A stretch of DNA of 64,000 nt from Pegea sp. RAD2-039 (lineage: Eukaryota > Chordata > Thaliacea > Salpida > Salpidae), in the NCBI GenBank assembly GCA_034620365.1, contig JAQGEQ010000379.1, positions 186,001-250,000 of the forward strand, in the 5' to 3' direction. The notes beneath the pieces are model-generated. The model searched no databases. It saw only the letters and a list, made by a program, of their open reading frames with translations, and was not told the DNA's origin. The translations under genes were made by a program, and so were the position numbers. Numbering within the stretch: position 1 is the stretch's first letter; each line of letters begins with the position of its first letter. Below are positions 57,065 to 64,000 of the stretch, in pieces.

Positions 57065-59237
57065 GAAGAAATCGGAAGAATTCAAAGAGTCATTAATTCT
57101 TATAACTAAGTTTTTGTAGCCTTATGAAATGTTTTAATAAGTTTTAAAATTGTTGAAACTTTTGTATCAATTTATATGTTGAATTGCATTTTGTAGTTTG
57201 ATAAATTCGTGAGACAAATAAACTCGATTTCTATCAAAAACTAATTGTCAAGATAGTTTTGATTTAAAAAAATTTATTTATTCCCATAAAAGTGATCTTT
57301 AAAATGCTTTCATCCATTCAAAGCTAATTAACTATTATCTCTAGATCTTTTCAGCTGTTTTCAGTGAGTGAACACCCATCATATTTTTCAAAACCAATAA
57401 ATATTAAGAATTTGAGCTCTCATCAGATCAACAAACTGTCTCGGATTAGAACGGATTAAAATGTTTCTGTACAATCAGTTTAATTTTAATTGTGTAGCCT
57501 TTGTTAGATGAAAATTGAGAACAAAAATATGTAAGAAGCTGGAGTTTACTTATTGGGACTACTGCTACTAAATTAGGTTTGTTGAATATTTGACATATTT
57601 TGAAACTTATAATGCAAATTTCAATTAAAGATAAACATATTATTAAAATTGTGTTTAATATTTTTCTTTCTTTCTTTCCAGAATTATATACAATGAAATA
57701 ACTAAATGCTTTTTCTTGAACCTTTTCTTCAAGGTTTAAACTATTTCTGCTAAAATGTTTTTTTCAACTCTCATCAATAGTTGCTTAGAAAAATGATAAT
57801 ATTTTATACAACTCTTCGATTACGAAATCACTAAAAATAAGTTTCAAACTGATTTTGTACGAACTAAGCAAAAACTAAACACACAAACCATGTGTATGCT
57901 TCACAGTTAAAGTTTTTTGATTACAATCCAGCAACAATAAATTAAGATTTTTCTATAAGTAGCTAGACAATTTCTTAGGTCATGTAGTTTTAAATCTTTT
58001 TCTAATATTGCTAATAGCATAAATATTTAGTTTTATTATTGAGATTCCTGTGTTTAGGAGCTTATTCAAGCAAACCAGATTTTATATGAAAGATTTTTAT
58101 ATGTTTGTTTTATTATGTTTTAAGTGGCAATTACCATCTATTTACATTATTACTTACAGATAATCTCAAAAGTTTTTATTTTTAGAATTTTGTGTTTATG
58201 TTTATAAAAATAAAACACAGAAATATTTATAATTTAAAACTTATTTTTTATGTTATCTGCTCACTAACAGTTATAGTTGTATTTTTAGCAAACAGAATTT
58301 AAAAACTTATTATATTTAAAGACTTATTATATTATTAAACATATTTCTTCAGCAAATTAAATTATATATTAAATGGAGTTTTAGTTCTTTATTATTATGT
58401 ATTATTTCTTATTAATTTTGTTGACTAGTTATATTTTCATTTGAATTTAGCAACTGTATACTTAGGCTATACCTTAATGCTTCTTACATGAACTTTTCTG
58501 TCTGTTTGCCTAAAAATTATCTTTATTCTTTTTGTTACAAAAATAAAAAACAACTCCTCGGCTTTTTTAAAGGTTTGAATGTTTGTTTAAACAACCTGAA
58601 AAATAATTTCATTTATATTAATCTTATTTGACCATTAAGTATTTGTAATTTCAAAATAAAATAAAAATAATTATAGATACTTTTCTTAAAATCACACTTT
58701 CTACTTTCAAAGTCAATTGCATAATTGAAATAAGTCTGAGATATGTTTTATTCTAAGTTTTTAAATCTAAATTTGAAGAAGCTCTAATAAATTGTTTATT
58801 GAAATTTTGTTATTACAGAAGACATAGCAATACTCATTTTTCTACAGTTAAATGCTGGGATGTTAAGAAAATCAAAGAAAAAACATGTCCTGAATCCTTA
58901 ATGAAGTCATCAAAAATTTTGAATTTGATTTTTAACTTAATTGGTTGTTTTAATTAAATGTTTTCTAGCCTTTGTGTTTTAACACTTATATCATCGCTAT
59001 ACAGAAATTGGAGATATTATCTTATTTTCTGCAAAATGATTACCTCTTTTACTTTTAGCTTTGTCGATTACTATCTATGACCAGTCTGCAGATGAAGTTC
59101 TTTTGATGATCTTGAAATAAATTTTTCTTCAAATCAATAAAAAATCATTTAGCAAAAAATTGGAAACTAAATTAAAATATTTACAATTCCACTTTTTCAG
59201 ATTGAAAAGTTTTATAATTTGTTCTTGGTTTTTTTGC
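57065..59237. other. intergenic between genes C and B
   Basis: Contains the 3' UTR of gene C (AATAAA at 57217-57222), then A/T-rich DNA with no gene. The acceptor of the next gene lies at 59238-59239. Confidence 0.5.
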
Positions 59238-59239
59238 AG
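59238..59239 (+). promoter_or_regulatory. splice acceptor before lectin-like gene B
   Basis: GTTTTTTTGCAG ends here, 19 nt before the ATG at 59259. The open frame does extend upstream to a TTG at 59160, but that part lies across the acceptor and is not expected in mature mRNA. Confidence 0.6.
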
Positions 59240-59258
59240 AAACTTTTTTGTGATTAAA

Positions 59259-59849
59259 ATGAATTGTTCCAAAGTGAAATCACCATTTGTTTTAAACTCC
59301 GTTGACAATTGTGAAAATCATGGACTTGTTTTGTCTCCAATCAACACGAAAGAAGAGATTAATCTTATTTCAGATCAAATAGTTCAATGTATCGACATGA
59401 ATGATCCAGATAACAATATGTTGCAAATAGGTTTAAACTTCACTAATGGTAAGTTTGTTTGGTCAAATGGTAATCAGTATATACCTGAAATACATGATCA
59501 ACTATTTAATGAACATTTCAAACCTATTTGTCAAGTCGATCATGCTATTACTTATTTAGATCCTAAATCAAAAAAACTTTTCAGTTTTTGTGTTGATAAA
59601 CATTTGAAGAAGTTATGTAGTGCAATTGATACAATTGTAAAACAGGGTGGGAATGATTCAGAATTGAGTAAATGGTATTTATGGATTATTGTTGGAGTAG
59701 TAGTACTTGTTCTGATTGTTTTATATAATGTTTGGTATTTCAAACTGCGAAGACCACCGGCAGAGGTTGAACTTATTCGGGTTATTAAGCGTGATGATAA
59801 GAAAGTGGAAAATGTAGTAAGCCTGAGTGTAAACCCAAAGTCAAGTTGA
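59259..59849 (+). CDS. C-type-lectin-like single-pass membrane protein B
   Basis: A 196-residue protein from the ATG at 59259. The lectin-like domain is residues ~16-121: DNCENHGLVLSPINT, LQIGLNFTNGKFVWSNG, then C91, C111 and C120, which match the second, third and fourth Cys of a C-type-lectin fold with C18 as the first. Unlike proteins A and D it keeps the third Cys (FSFCVDKH) and has Phe where they have the extra Cys before VWSNG. The transmembrane helix is ~140-160 (LWIIVGVVVLVLIVLYNVWY), followed by a basic tail rich in Arg/Lys/Val. No signal peptide. A poly(A) signal lies near 60136. This is the least altered intact member; function is unknown. Confidence 0.8.
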   Translation: MNCSKVKSPFVLNSVDNCENHGLVLSPINTKEEINLISDQIVQCIDMNDPDNNMLQIGLNFTNGKFVWSNGNQYIPEIHDQLFNEHFKPICQVDHAITYLDPKSKKLFSFCVDKHLKKLCSAIDTIVKQGGNDSELSKWYLWIIVGVVVLVLIVLYNVWYFKLRRPPAEVELIRVIKRDDKKVENVVSLSVNPKSS

Positions 59850-61787
59850 TTATTAACTATTGAGATAAACAAAAAGAAAAAAGTTGTTTTCAAAATGAAA
59901 CTTTTAGTTGTTTTTAATAATTTTTTATAAAAGTTATCAGGTAACTGTTTTAGAACTGATTTAATTGTTTAAATTCTTTTGAATTCATTTTTAATTACAT
60001 TTTAAAAGCATATTTTAGTATTTTTTATCTAGCGTAATTTTTACAATGTAGTTTGTTTTCATTTTTTTTATAACTTTTACAACAAAACTGCTGTTATTAT
60101 AATTTGTAATGGGAATCTAACATTTTTGTGTATTTAAATAAAATTGTTGCCTTTATTATGCAGTGTCTTACTTTAGATTCCAGAAAAAACTAATTCAAAC
60201 AGAAATATTTAAAAAGCAGCTAAGATAACTCGATTACTGAACAGTTTAAGTTTTTATAACACTTTAAAAGAATAAGTGTATTGTGAAAATGTGGTTTCTA
60301 TGTCAGGTTAGACAAAATGTTTTGAAAGTTTCTTAGTTTGGCGATTTAATTTTTGATTTCACCTACTAATTAATACATAGTTGTTATTATTGAAACACAA
60401 AAAAATTATTTTTTAAATCCATTATCGAATCATAAGTCAAATCTCAAAATAAAGATATTCCTTTTTCTCTTGTGTGGTTTTAAAGGTTAACTTGAAAGCT
60501 GCTTATCTCTTCAATATAAAAGTTGTTGAAAAGTTTGTTATCTTTTCATATCATTCTTTTGGAACTGTTGATTCTTAATTACTTTGAAAAACTAGTTCAA
60601 ATTCAAATCAACACTTTTTACAACCAAAGCTGTTTTTCAAGATTTCAAACTTTATAAAAATTAAAAGCCATCTGTGAGTTTCTATATATGTTTTGTAAAC
60701 ACAAAAGTAGTTAAATTACTTTTTCCTTTTTGTGATAACTTTTAAATCAGTATTGCTTATCATAATCCTGCCTTGGAAAATATATTCAAACTTTGTTAAA
60801 TTTAAAGAGTAAATTTGAAAATCCAGACAAAATCTACGTTTAAAAAGGGAATTTAAAGTTAAAATTTTGCTTCAGTGATTATCTATATTGTAATTACAAA
60901 TAACAAACGTGGTAAGAATAATATTCAAATAAAATCAAATTCACAATCAGGATAGTAAATGGATTGATTTTATATAAAAATAAAGATGAAAAACGATCAA
61001 GATAATTAAAGAGAAACCATTTTAGTGCAGATTGAAGATATATTTATGTTTTAAATTACTTCCATTAGCGGATTTTAACCTGAGTAAAGAGTTTAAGAAA
61101 ACATCTGTGAAGTACTTGGTGATGATTTTGTCTAAATATCAACTCTAAGAAAAACAGTTTTTATATTCAAAAAGTTTCCTAACCTTATCTTCAAACATTA
61201 GCAATTAGTTGAGTTTAAGAAATGATTACGACTGAAGTTTTGAAAAAAAAAACAGCAAAATGACTAAAAACTTATAGTTTGTATAATTTAATGCTTCAAA
61301 CTAATCTTAGTTATTTGGTCAAAAAACATTTGTGATCAAAAAGAACTATTTTAAAGTAAAACCCCCGTTGATGACTTAAACTAAGATATAATCTACAATG
61401 GCATTAGAAAATAACAAAGGGAAATGTACAAAGGACATGTTTAAGTTGGTAAATTCAACTTCTAATAACTCATCTCTTTAAATTTTAAGACTTGTATATT
61501 ATCTTTCGATCAATTATAAAATCTCAAAAAGTCATAAGAGATACTATTATCTAAATTTTATATCTTATCTTTCAGTTCGAACTTTTTATCAATGTTTATG
61601 ATAAAAGTATCAATATTTATCCTAGCAGTTTATCAAACCACAAAAAACATTTACTTTATATTTTTATCAAAGTTTTATTACAGAACTTATAAATGTTATG
61701 AAAACAGTCAACTGAAATAGCAAAACTGATCTTCATAACTTACAAGCTTTTATAACTTTGTAAACTTTCTTTCAAGATTCAGAAACA
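59850..61787. other. intergenic between genes B and D (convergent)
   Basis: Contains the 3' UTRs of both convergent genes, with AATAAA near 60136 for B and a minus-strand AATAAA at 61674-61679 for D. No other coding. Confidence 0.5.
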
Positions 61788-62399
61788 TCACTTTCCATGT
61801 AATTCCACAGAAGTTTCTTCTACTGTTCCATCGTTGATGGCCAACAGGTTAGAATCTTCCTTTCTTCTTGAAACTTTAACTCGGACAGCTGCTGGTGCGT
61901 TGGAAAAAACTCTTTCTCTTTTGAACTTATAAGACACCACAACAAAAACAGAAAAAAATATAATCCCAACAACAATAAAATGCAAAAGCACCATAGCTGA
62001 AATTAAAACTGGTTCACTTTCGGTTGAAAGTGGTTCTGCTACACTGCACAACTTATTCACGTGTTTATCAACAGTAAAACTGAAAAGTTGTTTTCTTGAC
62101 CAACTCAAATAAGCAACAGCATTATCAAAAGCACAATTAGGTCTGTAGTTTTCATGAAAGAGTTGATCATCTTTTTCAGGTACATAAGCTTCACCATTAG
62201 ACCATACACACTTGCCTTTTATGAACTTTAAACCAACCTGCCACCATTCGTTTACAGAATCTTCCATATCTTTATGTAAACTTAAATACTTATAAACACT
62301 TTCAATTTTTTGTTGAGTGTTTAGTGGTGACAAAATCAAACCATTCTCTTCACAACTGTCAGACCAATCAAAAAGTATAGGTACATCAGAAACATCCAT
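61788..62399 (-). CDS. C-type-lectin-like single-pass membrane protein D
   Basis: A 203-residue protein. Cysteines are at 16, 64, 89 and 118; the usual third Cys position is Thr (FSFTVDKH). The WWQVGLKFIKGKCVWSNG core and the following ~40 residues are identical to protein A, and so are almost all bases in that stretch, whereas the transmembrane segment (~133-157) and tail (~46 residues, SRRK and acidic end) are unrelated to those of A. No signal peptide. The ATG at 62399 is preceded by TTTTGGCAG ending 19 nt upstream, and an in-frame TAG lies inside those 19 nt, so translation must start at this ATG. Confidence 0.8.
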   Translation of the reverse strand: MDVSDVPILFDWSDSCEENGLILSPLNTQQKIESVYKYLSLHKDMEDSVNEWWQVGLKFIKGKCVWSNGEAYVPEKDDQLFHENYRPNCAFDNAVAYLSWSRKQLFSFTVDKHVNKLCSVAEPLSTESEPVLISAMVLLHFIVVGIIFFSVFVVVSYKFKRERVFSNAPAAVRVKVSRRKEDSNLLAINDGTVEETSVELHGK

Positions 62400-62418
62400 C
62401 TTATTTATAATTATCTAT

Positions 62419-62420
62419 CT
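62419..62420 (-). promoter_or_regulatory. splice acceptor before lectin-like gene D
   Basis: On the minus strand TGTGTTTTGGCAG ends here; the exon has 19 nt before the ATG. A matching donor may be CAG|GTGTGG at 62867, giving an intron of ~450 bases. Confidence 0.55.
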
Positions 62421-62828
62421 GCCAAAACACAAAATGATTTTAGTCATTAGAAATGAAGAAAAGTTTTAAGTAATGATAAACTTTATATAAACTAATCATT
62501 TATATATTTATTTAAGTTTTTTTTTAATTAAAAGCATTTACACAATTATCCAGTTCTAAAGATTCAACAAAAGGTAGTTCTTTATTACTTTAATTTATTT
62601 ATCTCTTTAAACCATGGCAGCTTATCATAAACCATGAAGGTTTTAAAGCTAACACACCACAATATGACTGCAGATAAATAAAAATGAAAAGTTTTTAGAT
62701 CTTACAGTTTAACATAATCAATAAAGAAATAAAACCCATCAGAAACAAGAATGCAAAAAAAATGATTATTACAAAAACCCAGCTAAGAAAAAATATTCAA
62801 AAACTCAAAATTAGATCTCGTTAAAGTT

Positions 62829-62893
62829 GTTTCAGTTGAAACTTTTAACTGATGCTTCCAACCACACCTGCAATTTTAGAATCAATGTACTCT
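62829..62893 (-). promoter_or_regulatory. conserved block upstream of gene D
   Basis: Minus-strand counterpart of 56223-56288. Both stand upstream of a family member in the same orientation. Conservation is strongest over ~30 bases ending in GCAGGTGTGG. It is not seen upstream of genes A or B. Confidence 0.4.
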
Positions 62894-64000
62894 TTTCTAA
62901 GAGTATAAAATATTGCTGCTTTCATAGCGTTGAAAAATCTCAATTTTGAAGCTTACAAAATCACTGAGGCATTACAGATAAGAATCTTTAAGATGAAAGT
63001 GAACCTGAGTCATAGTTTGAAAAAAACTGATGTTAGAAAACTAGAACAATCTTTTATTCAATTTTTTTATCAAAAGAAAGTCAACATAATTCATACATCT
63101 GGGTTGAATAAAAATAAAGAATTATAAAAACTAGTTCAAGCAAATTTGTGAAATTGTATTTATGTAGTTTCCCAGACATATATATATATGATATAACAGA
63201 TATAAGAATTAAATAAAAATATAAAAGTTTCAAAGTTTGTGACAATAAAGTTGTTGAACAATAAAACTTCTCAAATTGCATCTTCAAAACGAAAATGTAA
63301 ACAAATTTCTTTAGCTAGAAAATTAAAACAGAATTTTCAAACTTCAAACAAGTCCTTATATTGCGGCAGTTAAAAAATTAAACACTTAAAAACTACAGAC
63401 CTCAAGACTTCTGCAAAAAAACAAATCAACTCACTTACTCACAAATACATTTAGTTATCCTGCTACATCTAAACGTATTTTAGTTCAGCCTACAGTTCCA
63501 GCAGCAATACTTTAGCGCCAAAAGTAATTTCAAAACGAAAGTTTGCCCTCAGGGTGAAGGTTGTGCTTAGGTTGTGCTATATTTCAGTGCATAGAAAACC
63601 AGTGAAGCGAACAGTTTTATAGTTACCAGTCGAATTTGAATTTATATTTGAACGAAAAATCGCCGTAATAAATTTCTTTGCTTATTTATTAGTCTTCTAA
63701 TTCTAGAATGAATTTTCTGTTATCATTAGAACTTATCAAAGAAAATTGTTTATTTTTTATTTAAAAATGAGTGGTACCATATAGTTTTTACTAAATAACT
63801 AACTAGCAAAAATTCACAGTTCATTTAACAAACCTTATTTAGTAGCAGTAGTTCCAATAAGTAAACTTCAATCTTTTAGTTATTTTGTTCTCAGTTTTTT
63901 CCGTTAGATATTGCACAATAAAAATTCAACTAATTACACATCAATGTTTTGCCCCACTGAAAAAATAAAAAGTTTTGGTTTTATAGCAAATTGTAAATTC
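62894..64000. other. end of window, A/T-rich, no gene recognised
   Basis: Short frames at 62930-63127 (+) and 63081-63287 (-) overlap each other and have no recognisable domain. If gene D has a 5' exon or promoter further upstream, it lies here. Confidence 0.5.

Noticed and set aside
59160-59258. N-terminal extension of lectin-like protein B
   Set aside because: The frame is open but starts with TTG and crosses a strong splice acceptor (59238-59239), so it is unlikely to be in the mature protein.
1-64000. CRISPR arrays, bacterial operons or prophage
   Set aside because: No short regularly spaced repeats, no Shine-Dalgarno-led gene strings; tRNA introns and splice signals show eukaryotic DNA.

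Overview
The window looks like nuclear DNA of a small AT-rich animal genome. It has ten eukaryotic tRNA genes with internal A and B boxes and T-run terminators; both tRNA-Tyr copies carry a short intron. It also has AATAAA poly(A) signals, pyrimidine-tract/AG splice acceptors, CR1/Jockey-type LINE remains and tRNA-derived SINE-like repeats. I cannot name the species; a cnidarian, a flatworm or another AT-rich invertebrate would all fit. Genes are sparse and short, and almost everything between them is A/T-homopolymer-rich sequence with no recognisable coding.

Layout. 0.7-1.1 kb: an intronless C/EBP-like bZIP gene. 2.6-6.4 kb: a mixed tRNA cluster (Pro, Ala, Gly, two Tyr). 7.27-13.59 kb and 32.75-37.87 kb: two arms of a large inverted duplication, each carrying one copy of a gene for a six-finger C2H2 protein with a C-terminal fibronectin-III-like domain and a terminal SUMO-interacting motif. 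15.6 kb: a 163-residue orphan gene. 16.56-32.75 kb: two and three-quarter direct tandem copies of a ~5.82-kb unit, each with a tRNA-Lys(CTT) gene, a decayed PHD-finger LINE (ORF1, endonuclease and RT remnants) and, in the complete units, a tRNA-like SINE. 38.0-41.95 kb: an inverted partial copy of that unit. 43.3-44.1 kb: an older, diverged copy of its tRNA-Lys part.

42.0-62.4 kb: a cluster of six relatives of one small membrane-protein family. Each has a divergent C-type-lectin-like ectodomain, one transmembrane helix and a short basic cytoplasmic tail. Three look intact (50892-51497 -, 59259-59849 +, 61788-62399 -), one is shortened (56567-57064 +) and two are pseudogenes (42034-42588 -, 46468-46964 -). 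Two intact members are almost identical in the ectodomain core but unrelated in the transmembrane segment and tail. This is the best candidate for an undescribed system, perhaps a rapidly evolving recognition-receptor locus; that function is inference.

Most genes whose 5' flank can be read carry a splice acceptor 11-21 nt before the ATG (19-21 nt in most), with the coding sequence in one exon. This implies either a 5' untranslated exon or spliced-leader trans-splicing. The repeat-rich middle appears to have been built by tandem duplication, later inversion, and joining within LINE sequence.
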